Source of the DNA: CAZJQT01 sp964604415
GTDB lineage: Bacteria; Patescibacteriota; Saccharimonadia; Saccharimonadales; CAZJQT01
Length of the DNA stretch: 64,000 nucleotides
Direction of reading: 5' to 3'
NCBI GenBank assembly: GCA_964604415.1
Contig: CAZRYT010000001.1
Location: forward strand, 1-64,000
The stretch's first letter is position 1. Each line of letters starts with the position of its first letter. The notes beneath the pieces are model-generated. The model was not told the DNA's origin. It did not search any database and saw only the letters and a list, made by a program, of their open reading frames with translations. Both the position numbers and the translations under genes were made by a program. Below, piece by piece: positions 26,318 to 35,788 of this stretch.

Positions 26318-28933
26318 ATGACCAAAAAGGTAAAAAGGCTGTACGAACAGTTCCAGCCGAGACACTACATCTTAGATTTGGCGATAGATAAAGAAAAAAT
26401 GGTTTTTTCTGGTCAGGTTATTATTGCTGGGCAAAAAATTGGCAGACCATCACAAAGATTAACTTTTCACCAGAGTGGACTCAAAATCAAGAATGTTCAT
26501 GTGGTTCGTCATGACCGCAAGGGTGATCAAGAGCAAAAAATTGAACGTTTGAATACACACAAAGCTTATGAAGAAGTTCGGCTGCACAGTAAAGCGATGT
26601 TATACCCAGGCAGCTACACCATCAGATTGGAGTTTTCCGGCAAGATTACTCGACAGATGAATGGTATTTATCCTTGCCTCTTTGAATACAAGGGCAAGCA
26701 AGAAAAGCTGATTGCTACCCAGTTTGAGAGCCATCATGCCCGCGAGGTTTTCCCTTGTATTGACGAGCCAGAAGCTAAAGCAACTTTTGATCTGAGTCTG
26801 ATAACTAAAAAAGGCGAAGTTGTCCTCTCCAATACACCAGTAAAAACCGAAGAGACAGAAGGTAAGTTAACTACAACTAGCTTTGAGACCACTCCCAAAA
26901 TGTCAACGTACTTGCTGGCATTTGTCATTGGTAAGCTTAGCTACAAAGAGGCCAAGACAAAAGACGGTGTAGTTGTACGGGCCTACGCCACGCCAGACAA
27001 TGTAGGCTCGACCGACTTTGCGCTCGAAACGGCCGTCAAGTGCCTGGAATTTTATAATGATTATTTTGCTATTCCCTACCCGCTGGCCAAGTGTGATTTT
27101 GTGGCGTTACCGGACTTTGCCAGTGGTGCTATGGAAAACTGGGGTGTTATAACTTTCCGCGAGCAAGCTCTGTTGGTCGACCCTAAAAACTCAACTCTGG
27201 CCAGTAAACAATACGTTGCCTTGGTGGTGGCACATGAGCTCACGCACCAATGGTTTGGCAACCTAGTTACCATGCGCTGGTGGACCGACCTGTGGCTAAA
27301 TGAAGGTTTTGCTAGCTGGATGGAATATTTGGCAGTTGATCATCTTTACCCTGACTGGCATGTCTGGACGCAGTTCCTGGTAGATGAACAACAGCAAGCC
27401 CTGAAGCTTGATGCCCTAGAACACACCCACCCGATTGAGGTGACGGTTAATCATCCGGATGAAATTCGTACTATCTTTGACGCCATTAGTTACAGCAAAG
27501 GCGCCAGTGTTATTCATATGTTGGAGAAGTATTTGGGTCATGATGTTTTTCAGGGCGGTCTTAGGCACTACTTGAACAAACATCAATACGCTAATACTGA
27601 CACGGTGGATCTCTGGGCCAGTTTAGAAGAAGTATCCGGTAAACCAGTCAAAGAGTTTATGCAGGCCTGGACTACGCAACCAGGTTTTCCACTGCTAGCC
27701 GCTAATATTAGCGACAATCAAATCAGCCTGGGCCAGAGCCGTTTCTTTGCTAATCCAGCTCACAAGAAACTGCCAGATCAACTTTGGCCTGTACCCCTTC
27801 AGGCATTAACACCAGAAATACCAGCTACCTTGGAAGCGTCACACAAAGACTTCCGCGTACCGGAAACACGGCAGCTCAAATTTAATGTCGGACAAAGTGG
27901 TTTCTACCGAGTGGCCTATAACGCTACGCAACTCGAACGATTGGGTGATCAAATTCAAAAAGGTCATATGCAACCCGAAGACCGGTTGGGTATAATCTCT
28001 GACTTGTTCGAAAACGCTAAAGCCGGCAGTAATGACACCGTCGACGCGCTGCACTTCCTAAGTCATTTTGCCGAAGAAGATAATTACGCCGTTTGGGACA
28101 CAATTGCTGGAGCAATTGGTTCACTGAGGCTGACAATGGACGACGAAGCTCTGCGTGATGACATGAAGCCATTTATTCTGCATCTCGTAGCTTCTCAACT
28201 CAAGCGCCTTGGCTGGCAACAGAAAAAGACGGATAGTCATTTCGATAAGTTACTTAGGCCAATCATCCTGAGTCTGGCAGCCAATTCTGATGAAGCTGCA
28301 GTGGTCAAACAATGTTTTGATTTATTCAAGAAAATTAAGCACCCAGAAGACGTGGCGCCCGAGCTAAGAGTTACGGCCTCACCCACGCAAGTAAAACGCG
28401 GTATCGATATTGATCCTGATCTGCGTGGTACGGTTTTTGGCACGGTCGCCAGATTAGGTGGTAAAACTGAGTTTGATAAGCTAGTGGCCTTGCACAATAA
28501 CTCAACCCACAGCGAAGAGCGCACAACCCTAACCGCTGCCATCACCGGCTTCAAGCAGCCCGAACTGATCAAACGAGCTTTAGCCATGATAACTTCGGAC
28601 AATGTGCGCTTGCAGGACGTTGCCTATTGGATAGCCTACTCATTCATGAATCGTTATGCTAAAAAGCTAGCTTGGCAATGGACCAAACAAAATTGGGGTT
28701 GGCTTGAGGAAAATCTGGGCACCGACCTTAGTTTTTACAGGATGCCAATTTATACAGCCAGAGTTTTCAGCGAGAAAAGTTTTATAAAAGAATATAAAGG
28801 ATTCTTTAAACCACGATTATCAATTGCTTTTGAGCGTTCATACAATCAAGGTCTAGAACTGCTAGACATTCAAATTGCCTGGAAAGAGCGTGCTCTAAAA
28901 GAAGTCAAAACCTTCTTCAAAAATCAATCGTAA
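26318..28933 (+). CDS. M1 family zinc aminopeptidase (aminopeptidase N type)
   Basis: Cytoplasmic metallopeptidase that removes N-terminal amino acids from peptides. The 871 residues have the exopeptidase motif GAMEN (270-274), the zinc site HELTH (306-310) with Glu329 as third ligand (HExxH-x18-E), and a downstream catalytic Tyr candidate in FDAISYSKGASVIHML. The C-terminal ERAP-like helical domain extends to the end. No signal peptide is present. For a host-dependent small-genome cell this is a plausible peptide-scavenging enzyme (inference). Its transcript is predicted to be leaderless. Confidence 0.94.
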   Translation: MTKKVKRLYEQFQPRHYILDLAIDKEKMVFSGQVIIAGQKIGRPSQRLTFHQSGLKIKNVHVVRHDRKGDQEQKIERLNTHKAYEEVRLHSKAMLYPGSYTIRLEFSGKITRQMNGIYPCLFEYKGKQEKLIATQFESHHAREVFPCIDEPEAKATFDLSLITKKGEVVLSNTPVKTEETEGKLTTTSFETTPKMSTYLLAFVIGKLSYKEAKTKDGVVVRAYATPDNVGSTDFALETAVKCLEFYNDYFAIPYPLAKCDFVALPDFASGAMENWGVITFREQALLVDPKNSTLASKQYVALVVAHELTHQWFGNLVTMRWWTDLWLNEGFASWMEYLAVDHLYPDWHVWTQFLVDEQQQALKLDALEHTHPIEVTVNHPDEIRTIFDAISYSKGASVIHMLEKYLGHDVFQGGLRHYLNKHQYANTDTVDLWASLEEVSGKPVKEFMQAWTTQPGFPLLAANISDNQISLGQSRFFANPAHKKLPDQLWPVPLQALTPEIPATLEASHKDFRVPETRQLKFNVGQSGFYRVAYNATQLERLGDQIQKGHMQPEDRLGIISDLFENAKAGSNDTVDALHFLSHFAEEDNYAVWDTIAGAIGSLRLTMDDEALRDDMKPFILHLVASQLKRLGWQQKKTDSHFDKLLRPIILSLAANSDEAAVVKQCFDLFKKIKHPEDVAPELRVTASPTQVKRGIDIDPDLRGTVFGTVARLGGKTEFDKLVALHNNSTHSEERTTLTAAITGFKQPELIKRALAMITSDNVRLQDVAYWIAYSFMNRYAKKLAWQWTKQNWGWLEENLGTDLSFYRMPIYTARVFSEKSFIKEYKGFFKPRLSIAFERSYNQGLELLDIQIAWKERALKEVKTFFKNQS

Positions 28934-29364
28934 CCTATCTCTAGATACGATTGATGTCCCAAATAACCATTTTCAATAATTATCCTGAAATCTTCGATTA
29001 CGTCTTTGGGTAAATTATTAGGATCTACCCTTACTAACTCAGAACACAGTTTAGGTTCGTTATTGATAGGCTCTTCATTTGCTTCAAGCCTAAGTCTAAA
29101 CTCATAGGCGACATATTCTGCTGTATTCTTGCGAGCAGCCACGCAATAAAAAATAAATCGCTCCTCTGGTATTTCTAGGCCGATCTCCTCTCTAACTTCA
29201 CGAGCTACAGCTTGCCGTGGTGTCTCACCAGCTTCTACATGTCCACCGGGCAAGCAAAGTTTACCGTCTTCCCAGCCTGTATTTTGACGTCTGCTTAACA
29301 CTATTTGTCCATCAATCTCACATAGGACATTAGTAGAACTACGAATGAGATTTTTCTCCGACAT
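28924..29364 (-). CDS. Nudix hydrolase
   Basis: A 146-residue Nudix enzyme hydrolysing a nucleoside-diphosphate-linked compound. The Nudix box is complete and canonical: GGHVEAGETPRQAVAREVRE followed by EIGL, at about residues 41-64. It is the last gene of the rplS-rnhB-yraN-Nudix run, starting 1 nt after the yraN stop (TAATATG). The stop codon lies inside the 3' end of the convergent aminopeptidase gene (10-nt overlap). Substrate cannot be assigned; the short length suggests a MutT-like house-cleaning role. Confidence 0.88.
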   Translation of the reverse strand: MSEKNLIRSSTNVLCEIDGQIVLSRRQNTGWEDGKLCLPGGHVEAGETPRQAVAREVREEIGLEIPEERFIFYCVAARKNTAEYVAYEFRLRLEANEEPINNEPKLCSELVRVDPNNLPKDVIEDFRIIIENGYLGHQSYLEIGYD

Positions 29365-29365
29365 A

Positions 29366-29707
29366 TTATAAATCTGTCACAAAATGAGATATTTGCAAGC
29401 CGGGGCCTGAAACTTCTAGCGCAGACAGTTGATAGTCCCCCGCCCAACGCTGCTGGCTGACCCACATTTCGGCTGCAAAAGACATTTGCTCTAGCTTTTT
29501 AGGTGTAATGTAGTCCAAGCCACCTCCAAAAGCGTCTGATTTACGGAATTTAACTTCGACAAAGTAGATAGTTTTGGCTTTTTGGGCAACTATGTCAATC
29601 TCGCACCAGCGGGTACGCCAGTTTTGACCCAGTATTTTAAAACCTTGGTCTTTTAAATACAGCGCAGCAGCAGCTTCTGCCTGGCGACCACTGACAAAAG
29701 TTGTCAT
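29366..29707 (-). CDS. YraN/UPF0102 family nuclease-like protein
   Basis: A 113-residue protein of the UPF0102 family, a restriction-endonuclease-like fold typically found next to rnhB. Key residues are present: Glu in GRQAEAAAALYL, Asp in CEIDIVA, and the VEVKFRKSDAFGG segment. Its ATG overlaps the rnhB stop by 4 nt (ATGA), the standard arrangement of this pair. Biochemical role in the family is poorly defined. Confidence 0.9.
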   Translation of the reverse strand: MTTFVSGRQAEAAAALYLKDQGFKILGQNWRTRWCEIDIVAQKAKTIYFVEVKFRKSDAFGGGLDYITPKKLEQMSFAAEMWVSQQRWAGDYQLSALEVSGPGLQISHFVTDL

Positions 29708-30267
29708 ACCAAGAGCGCCTTAACTGGTTTATAGGAGCGGCGATGTACCTGGCTGACACCATGTTTTTGCAGTAATTGCAGATGCAGCTTGGTACCATAG
29801 CCAACATGCTTATCAAATTTATAATCCGGGTAGAATTGAGCTAGCCTAGTCATGTGTTGGTCGCGTTTGACCTTAGCGTAAATACTGGCGGCACTTACGA
29901 TTGGCTGAGAGGCATCGGCTTTAACCATCGTCTTTACATTTACAAATTCGGCTGGGCAATAATTGATAAGACCGTCCATGATGATATGCTCATCCACTAA
30001 TGTGCCAAGTGCCATTAGGGCCCGGCTGACGCCTAGGCGCAATGCCCGAGTTATACCAATTTTGTCGATCTCTTCTGGTTGAACCCAGCCTTCGCCCAGA
30101 TCGCAGCATTCTACTATTGGTTCAAAAAGTTCTTCGCGCTTTTTTCTGGATAAAACTTTGGAGTCGGCCAATCCGTCTGGCAAGACTTGTTTGGCACGGG
30201 CAGCAACTACAAGTAAAGGACCGGCCCAACTACCGCGTCCAACTTCATCTATACCAACAACCCGCAT
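29704..30267 (-). CDS. rnhB: ribonuclease HII
   Basis: Removes ribonucleotides from DNA and RNA-DNA hybrids. The 187 residues show the type 2 RNase H signature GIDEVGRGSWAGPLLV (Asp and Glu of the catalytic site), the DSKVLSRKKRE segment, a further Asp in IIMDG, and the KADASQPIVSAASIYAKVKRD block. It sits 25 nt downstream of rplS and overlaps yraN, the usual rplS-rnhB-yraN order. Confidence 0.96.
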   Translation of the reverse strand: MRVVGIDEVGRGSWAGPLLVVAARAKQVLPDGLADSKVLSRKKREELFEPIVECCDLGEGWVQPEEIDKIGITRALRLGVSRALMALGTLVDEHIIMDGLINYCPAEFVNVKTMVKADASQPIVSAASIYAKVKRDQHMTRLAQFYPDYKFDKHVGYGTKLHLQLLQKHGVSQVHRRSYKPVKALLV

Positions 30268-30292
30268 GGGTTTATTCTAGCACTAAATTTTT

Positions 30293-30838
30293 CTATTCTT
30301 CTTCGCTGGTCTCAGATTTAGCAGCTTGGTCGTGGGCGGCTAAAGCGGCGGCGGCTTTGGCCTCTTCTTTTGCCTCTTCTTCAGCCTTCTTAGCAGCATC
30401 AATTTCATGTTGTTTGGCAGCTTCTTCTTTGGCAATGCGCTCAGCTTCTTCGGCTTCAAGGTCGCGTACATCATTGACAGCTTGAGCGTCAAAGTCTAGG
30501 CCGGTCAGACGAGCTGATTTGCCAGTGCGCTCACGCATATAAGTAAGATAATTGCGACGGACCTTGCTGCGCTTGGTAACGTCAATCTTAACTACCAAAG
30601 GACTGTGTAGTAAAAAGCTTTTTTCTACACCAACACCACTAGCAATACGGCGGACTGTAATACGGCTGGTGTGACTACCTTTGCGGTCAGTACGGATAAC
30701 CAAGCCTTGGAAGATCTGAATACGCTCTTTACTGCCTTCACGAATTTTCTGATGCACTTTAACGGTGTCACCAGACCTAACGTCTACGACTTGTTTCTTG
30801 CGGTACTTGTCTTCAATTTTGCTAATAACAGATTGCAT
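30293..30838 (-). CDS. rplS: 50S ribosomal protein L19 with long C-terminal extension
   Basis: Large-subunit protein at the 30S interface. Residues 1-115 are a normal L19 (VRSGDTVKVHQKI, IQIFQGLVIRTDRKG, VEKSFLLHSPLV, VRRNYLTYMRER). Residues about 125-181 are an extra Glu/Ala/Lys-rich tail without aromatic residues (EAEEAERIAKEEAAKQHE onward), likely a single charged helix. Typical bacterial L19 stops near 115-120. The promoter TTGAAA-17 nt-TAGAGT ends 9 nt before the ATG. First gene of the rplS-rnhB-yraN-Nudix unit. Confidence 0.95.
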   Translation of the reverse strand: MQSVISKIEDKYRKKQVVDVRSGDTVKVHQKIREGSKERIQIFQGLVIRTDRKGSHTSRITVRRIASGVGVEKSFLLHSPLVVKIDVTKRSKVRRNYLTYMRERTGKSARLTGLDFDAQAVNDVRDLEAEEAERIAKEEAAKQHEIDAAKKAEEEAKEEAKAAAALAAHDQAAKSETSEEE

Positions 30839-30847
30839 AACCTGAAC

Positions 30848-30876
30848 ACTCTACCCTACTCTAGAGATTTTTTCAA
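30848..30876 (-). promoter_or_regulatory. rplS promoter
   Basis: TTGAAA (30871-30876), 17 nt, TAGAGT (30848-30853), then 9 nt to the rplS ATG. Predicted leader of about 2 nt. Confidence 0.55.
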
Positions 30877-31433
30877 GCGTTTAGCGCTATGACACCGGGC
30901 TCAGATTGTTGCCTATATGCTATTTTGGCTTTTCTAAGCTCTCGTTGCCCCCAATAAGCCGTAGTCACTGTTTTACCCTGTCCTTGCTGGTTGCCATACT
31001 CTTTAGCTAGCAAAACATCTGGGAAAAGACGAACCGTTATGAACCGTTCAATCACAGCCTCGAAAGCAAAACCTAATTGATCATTTATCACAATTGGAGG
31101 ATTTTCCGGGTCAAATTCAAACACACCACGAACTTTAATTTTTCCTACCGGTTCATCAAACTCTTGTCGACCCAAAATCAAGCCACCAAACGTAAGCTTA
31201 CGCGTCTGTGTCTCGTATGATGGCTCAAGTCCTGGAACCAACGACTGACTCAATTCATTTAATTGTTTTGCTTTATAGATCGGCTCAATCGGTGCGACCG
31301 AAAAAGTGACATCCTGGCCAGGTATTTCATCAAACCCAGTCGGATTCAGAAAAACTTTATTGTGCACATGCGCCACGCGTATATCATCGCGATCATGTAA
31401 TGCTTCAGTGATAATCTCTAGATTGTTTGTCAT
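30873..31433 (-). CDS. unknown 186-residue protein
   Basis: Soluble protein that I do not recognise, predicted to be mostly beta-strand: alternating hydrophobic segments such as IRVAHVHNKVFL, VTFSVAPIEPIY and AFEAVIERFITVRLF. No signal peptide, cysteine or catalytic motif is evident. CGGAGG lies 4-5 nt before the ATG, a clear Shine-Dalgarno site. Its stop lies inside the -35 box of the rplS promoter, and it is divergent from the malic-enzyme gene. Confidence 0.65.
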   Translation of the reverse strand: MTNNLEIITEALHDRDDIRVAHVHNKVFLNPTGFDEIPGQDVTFSVAPIEPIYKAKQLNELSQSLVPGLEPSYETQTRKLTFGGLILGRQEFDEPVGKIKVRGVFEFDPENPPIVINDQLGFAFEAVIERFITVRLFPDVLLAKEYGNQQGQGKTVTTAYWGQRELRKAKIAYRQQSEPGVIALNA

Positions 31434-31499
31434 TTTACCTCCGCTCTTTTTATAGCTTACTCTCTATGAGCAAGCCCATCAATAAGCTATGATTAGGTA

Positions 31500-32633
31500 A
31501 TGGATTATAAAAAAGAGGCGTTAAAAAAACACAAACAACTGAAGGGCAAAATTGCTGTTGTATTGAAGGACAAGTTAGATAGCCAAGACAAGTTGAGCAC
31601 CTATTACACACCTGGCGTAGCAGCGGTTTCTAGCTACGTGGCTGAGCATCCTAAAGAGGCGCGTGATTATACTTGGTTAGGAAACAGCGTGGCTGTGATC
31701 AGTGATGGCTCAGCTGTTTTGGGTCTTGGTGATATTGGCCCGTATGGCGCTTTACCGGTTATGGAGGGTAAAGCTATGTTGTTCAAACACTTTGCTGGCA
31801 TTGATGCTGTGCCGATTATCCTAGACGTTCATTCAGCCGATGAAATAGTCAAAACAGTATTAGCAATTGCACCCAGCTTTGGCGGCATCAACCTAGAAGA
31901 TATCGCCGCGCCGATCTGTTTTGAAGTTGAGGACCGGGTCAAAGCTGCTCTGAATATCCCAGTTATGCACGATGACCAACACGGCACGGCTATAGTTGTC
32001 CTAGCCGGGCTTATTAACGCAGCCAAAGTTACTGGCAAAAACCTGAAGAAATGCCGGGTAGTTTGTGTTGGCGCCGGCGCGGCCGGTACGGCAGTTATGA
32101 AATTATTAAATCTTTATGCCAAGCCAGAAATCTTGATTGTTGATAGTCAAGGCATAATTAGCCGTAACCGAAAAGACTTAAACTCTGAAAAACAAAAACT
32201 ACTAAAGTTCACTAATCCAAAAAATGTCAGCGGTTCACTCGAAGATGCCATGAAAGGCGCTGATATATTCATCGGTGTGTCTAAGGCCGGGCTGTTAACA
32301 GCTAAAATGGTAAAAACTATGGCAAAAGACCCGATAATATTTGCCATGGCTAACCCCGTACCAGAAATCATGCCCGACGTTGCTTTGAAAGCTGGCGTGG
32401 CGGTCATGGCCACCGGCCGCAGTGATTTCCCTAATCAGGTTAATAATGCCCTGGCTTTTCCTGGAGTCTTCCGCGGTGCCCTAGACAATAGAGTCAATAA
32501 GATTACAGATCAGCACAAAATTGCCGCTGCTGAAGTTATAGCTAGCCTGGTTGCGAAACCCACAGCCGACTGCATAATCCCCAGCGTGCTAGACAAACGC
32601 CTGGTGCCAAGCATTGCTAAAGTCATAAAATAA
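31500..32633 (+). CDS. malic enzyme (oxaloacetate-decarboxylating type)
   Basis: Oxidative decarboxylation of malate to pyruvate with reduction of NAD(P). The 377 residues show the short prokaryotic form: the Tyr in [12 protein letters not shown], catalytic Lys in [20 protein letters not shown], metal-site residues in [15 protein letters not shown], the [12 protein letters not shown] block, Rossmann GAGAAGTA, and [12 protein letters not shown]. The Asp in LIVDSQG points to NAD rather than NADP, tentatively. TATGAT lies 6 nt before the ATG. In a fermentative small genome this enzyme supplies pyruvate and NADH. Confidence 0.93.
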   Translation: MDYKKEALKKHKQLKGKIAVVLKDKLDSQDKLSTYYTPGVAAVSSYVAEHPKEARDYTWLGNSVAVISDGSAVLGLGDIGPYGALPVMEGKAMLFKHFAGIDAVPIILDVHSADEIVKTVLAIAPSFGGINLEDIAAPICFEVEDRVKAALNIPVMHDDQHGTAIVVLAGLINAAKVTGKNLKKCRVVCVGAGAAGTAVMKLLNLYAKPEILIVDSQGIISRNRKDLNSEKQKLLKFTNPKNVSGSLEDAMKGADIFIGVSKAGLLTAKMVKTMAKDPIIFAMANPVPEIMPDVALKAGVAVMATGRSDFPNQVNNALAFPGVFRGALDNRVNKITDQHKIAAAEVIASLVAKPTADCIIPSVLDKRLVPSIAKVIK

Positions 32634-32640
32634 ACCGGGT

Positions 32641-34242
32641 TCAACCAACTGTGCGGTAGATTTCTTCGATGGTAGTTTCACCGGCGAGAACTTTTAGGAT
32701 ACCATCCTGGAGAATTGTACGCATGCCACTAGCAATGGCAGCATCTTCTATGTCTTGGGTTGATGAAGATTTGCCACTACTCAGAAGCTCACCGATCTTG
32801 CCTGTCATCAGGAACTGTTCGCGTAAAGCAACCTGGCCTTTGTAGCCAAACGGATTGTCGACCGAACTGCCAGGTTTGTAGAGCTGGAGATTGGTCAGAT
32901 TGGGTTTGTCAGTTCCCGGTGGTAAGGTATCGAGGACTTGCTTGATCTTGCCAACAACGGCAATATCTGGCGTGTAAGGCTGTTTGGTAGCATCGTCCAG
33001 CCGGCGCACCAAACGCTGGGCCATAACTAGACGAATAGCCGATACAAACAAGGGATTCTGGCCAATAATATCTACCATGCGGGTTAGTGCCGCCGCAGCC
33101 GAACCAGCGTGGAAGGTTGACAGTACCAAATGTCCAGTCAATGCCGCCTGCAAAGCTGTCTTAGCGGTGTCTGGGTCGCGAATTTCGCCAACCATCACGA
33201 CATCTGGATCAAGCCTTAGCACAGCGCGGAGTTTTTCAGCAAAGTTAGTTTCTTGTGAACTTTGCGAAGTGACCGAGATCTGCGTAATGCCCTCAAACTG
33301 ATACTCGACTGGATCCTCGATGGTTATAATCTTGCGCTCTTCAGAATTGAGCATGTTGAGCATGGAATAAAGCGTGGTAGTCTTACCGGACCCGGTTGGC
33401 CCGACCACCAATACCAGGCCACTAGGCTTGGCGATGATGTCGTCAACAATCTGGCGCTCACTGGGCGATAAACCCAAACGATCTAAGTTGTACATTGACT
33501 GATCCATATTGAAAAGGCGCATGACTATGTCCATGCCGTTAATGGTTGGTACGGTTTCAAGACGAAGATTAACGTCTACCGATGCGCCATCGCTCATTTT
33601 GACTGTTTGCGAGACATGGCCTTGCTGGGCTTCTTGAGCTGACGTCGAAACATTGCCAGCACTAGCGATGGCAGAAATCAAAACTCGGTACTTGTCAGGT
33701 TCTAGCCGAGCAATCTTGTGCAGAACGCCGTCAATTCTAAAACGGACCTGCGCAAAGGTGCGCTGTGATTCCAGATGTATGTCAGAAGCGTTCAAACGAT
33801 GAGCTTGTTGCACTAAATAGGCCAGCATATCAGCCGCTTTGACCTGGGCGAGTACTGCCGATACTTGGTCTACCTGCCCCTGGTTAGTGGTCCGCTCAAT
33901 GGAAATATCTTGATAAACAACAGCTTTGGGCGGGTCATAGAGCTTCATGTAGTCTCTAAAGCCAGCATCAGAAATCAAGGCAAAACTAATCTGTTGATCC
34001 GGGAAACGGTGACGCAAATTAGTCATCGTTTGCTGCGAGGTGGTGTTAGTTATGCCAAACAAAATATTATGTTCATCAGACTTAAGGGGTATGACCTTGA
34101 GGTCATAAAGCTCTGGATTGGTCAGAATATCTTTATAAAGCTGTTTGTTAACTACCGCTGAGGTATCAAAATATGCCAAATTCAGAATTTGGGCACGGCG
34201 TTGGGCGTTGGCCTCTTCATCGCGGCGGGCATCTTGGCTCAT
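32641..34242 (-). CDS. PilB/GspE-type secretion ATPase
   Basis: Hexameric ATPase for type IV pilus assembly or type II secretion. Around 533 residues with an N-terminal MshEN-like region, Walker A GPTGSGKTTTLYSML (about residues 280-294), Asp-box ITIEDPVEYQ, Walker B-containing VMVGEIRDPDTA, and His-box LSTFHAGSA. The cysteine zinc motif common in PilB/GspE proteins is absent; the protein has no cysteine at all. No pilin, PilC or PilT gene is nearby. Two starts are possible, GTG 34248 or ATG 34242; the TATAAT ends 8 nt before the ATG and favours it. Divergent from the SpoU gene. Confidence 0.9.
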   Translation of the reverse strand: MSQDARRDEEANAQRRAQILNLAYFDTSAVVNKQLYKDILTNPELYDLKVIPLKSDEHNILFGITNTTSQQTMTNLRHRFPDQQISFALISDAGFRDYMKLYDPPKAVVYQDISIERTTNQGQVDQVSAVLAQVKAADMLAYLVQQAHRLNASDIHLESQRTFAQVRFRIDGVLHKIARLEPDKYRVLISAIASAGNVSTSAQEAQQGHVSQTVKMSDGASVDVNLRLETVPTINGMDIVMRLFNMDQSMYNLDRLGLSPSERQIVDDIIAKPSGLVLVVGPTGSGKTTTLYSMLNMLNSEERKIITIEDPVEYQFEGITQISVTSQSSQETNFAEKLRAVLRLDPDVVMVGEIRDPDTAKTALQAALTGHLVLSTFHAGSAAAALTRMVDIIGQNPLFVSAIRLVMAQRLVRRLDDATKQPYTPDIAVVGKIKQVLDTLPPGTDKPNLTNLQLYKPGSSVDNPFGYKGQVALREQFLMTGKIGELLSSGKSSSTQDIEDAAIASGMRTILQDGILKVLAGETTIEEIYRTVG

Positions 34243-34325
34243 TGGCACTCATTATAAACGTAAGCATATAGATTGGTAAAACCAGATTAATTTTGTAAAA
34301 GCCTAAAAGTGCATACAATTGAGGC

Positions 34326-34823
34326 ATGAAACGCATTGTCTTGATTGCCCATAACCTTCGTAGCTGTCATAACGTCGGCTCATTGCTGAGGACAGCCGAT
34401 GGTTTCGGGGTTGAGAAAGTTTTTCTGACTGGTTATACACCCTATCCCATTTCGCCTGATGATCAGAGATTGCCGCATCTGGCTTTGGCGCAGACCAAGC
34501 AGATACATAAAACAGCTCTAGGAGCCGAAAAGACTCAAGCCTGGTTTCATCAGCAAGACATCATAACCCTAATTTCAGACTTAAAACAAAAGGGCTACTT
34601 GCTGGCAGCCCTGGAGCAAACTAAAAACTCCACAACTCTCAATGGCTACAAAGGTGAGGCCGATATAGCTGTTATTGTCGGTAGCGAGGTAGGCGGCTTA
34701 ACCCAGTCCGTTCTGGGTCTCTGCGACCAAGTTTTGGAGATCCCTATGCAGGGCAAGAAAGAATCATTTAATGTGGCTAGTGCAGCGGCCATTGCTCTTT
34801 ACCACTTACGCTTAATAGGTTAA
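34326..34823 (+). CDS. TrmH/SpoU family RNA 2'-O-methyltransferase
   Basis: SPOUT-class methyltransferase acting on ribose of tRNA or rRNA. The 165 residues contain the three SpoU motifs: HNVGSLLRTADGFGVEKVFL (with catalytic Arg), IVGSEVGGLT, and IPMQGKKESFNVASAAAIAL. Substrate site is not evident from sequence. TACAAT lies 6 nt before the ATG, so the mRNA is predicted leaderless. The stop codon forms part of the -10 box of the next gene. Confidence 0.9.
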   Translation: MKRIVLIAHNLRSCHNVGSLLRTADGFGVEKVFLTGYTPYPISPDDQRLPHLALAQTKQIHKTALGAEKTQAWFHQQDIITLISDLKQKGYLLAALEQTKNSTTLNGYKGEADIAVIVGSEVGGLTQSVLGLCDQVLEIPMQGKKESFNVASAAAIALYHLRLIG

Positions 34824-34832
34824 AATAGGCTC

Positions 34833-35783
34833 ATGCCAACAAAAGCCCACAGGCATACTGGGCGCATAAAACCAAAATCTATCCTCAAACACGAACATCG
34901 CCATTATTGGCCTTATATTCCGATGTTGGTGATGTTAGTGGTAGTTCTATTTTCCAGCTTTGCTCAGCCAATGATCAAGCGCCATGTTTTGGCCTATGCC
35001 ACTAGCATGAGTAGCGATGCTTTGCTGAGTGCTACTAACACCCAGCGTGATCAAAATGGTGTGGCCAGCCTAAATATAAACGGTGATCTGACGGCGGCGG
35101 CCCAGGCCAAAGCCAATGACATGGTAAAACGCAACTATTGGTCTCATAACACACCCGACGGCCAAGAACCCTGGGTTTTTATCCAAGCAACTGGCTATAA
35201 ATACACTAAAGCTGGCGAAAACCTGGCGTACGGCTTTGATAATAGTAACGACGCCGTGACTGGCTGGATGAACAGTCCTTCGCATCGCGAGAACTTACTA
35301 GACAGCGCTTTTTCTGATGTTGGCTTTGGCTACGCTAATAGCGACAACTTCAATAGTAGTGGCCCGGAAACAGTGGTAGTAGCTATGTACGGCAAACCAC
35401 AAGTATTAGCAGCCACACAAGCTGTTGCGCCAACACCAACCAAACCAGTTCAAGCTGCACCGACCCAGGCGCCAACCACCAAAACTGAAACACCAGCCGT
35501 TAAGCCAGTTAGTTCCGATCAACCCGTTAAGGAACCAGCTACTCAACAGATCGCCCGAGTTCAGAACCTATCCAGCGGACACGCGCCATGGACTGCCTTT
35601 GCTGCCACCATGTTGAGCGGACTGGCCATTGGTGCTTTGCTCATTAAATATTCTGCCAGAATCAGGCATTTGATTCGGGATAGCGAAAAATTTGTATTGC
35701 ATCACCCAGCCTGGGATTCATTGTTGGTTAGCTTGGTTTTGCTAGGCATATTCCTTAGTCAAACTACTGGCTTCATCCGCTAA
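34833..35783 (+). CDS. CAP/SCP domain membrane protein
   Basis: A 316-residue envelope protein. A basic cytoplasmic start is followed by a transmembrane helix (about 26-47), an extracellular CAP/SCP (PR-1-like) domain (about 60-190) with the motifs WSHNTPDGQEPW and AGENLAYGF and a HRENLL segment, a Pro/Thr/Ala-rich linker (about 193-245), and two C-terminal hydrophobic helices (about 250-268 and 290-310). A CAP domain tethered at both ends is uncommon. TAAAAT, which includes the stop of the preceding gene, lies 6 nt before the ATG. Ends 5 nt from convergent dnaE. Confidence 0.88.
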   Translation: MPTKAHRHTGRIKPKSILKHEHRHYWPYIPMLVMLVVVLFSSFAQPMIKRHVLAYATSMSSDALLSATNTQRDQNGVASLNINGDLTAAAQAKANDMVKRNYWSHNTPDGQEPWVFIQATGYKYTKAGENLAYGFDNSNDAVTGWMNSPSHRENLLDSAFSDVGFGYANSDNFNSSGPETVVVAMYGKPQVLAATQAVAPTPTKPVQAAPTQAPTTKTETPAVKPVSSDQPVKEPATQQIARVQNLSSGHAPWTAFAATMLSGLAIGALLIKYSARIRHLIRDSEKFVLHHPAWDSLLVSLVLLGIFLSQTTGFIR

Positions 35784-35788
35784 GACTC

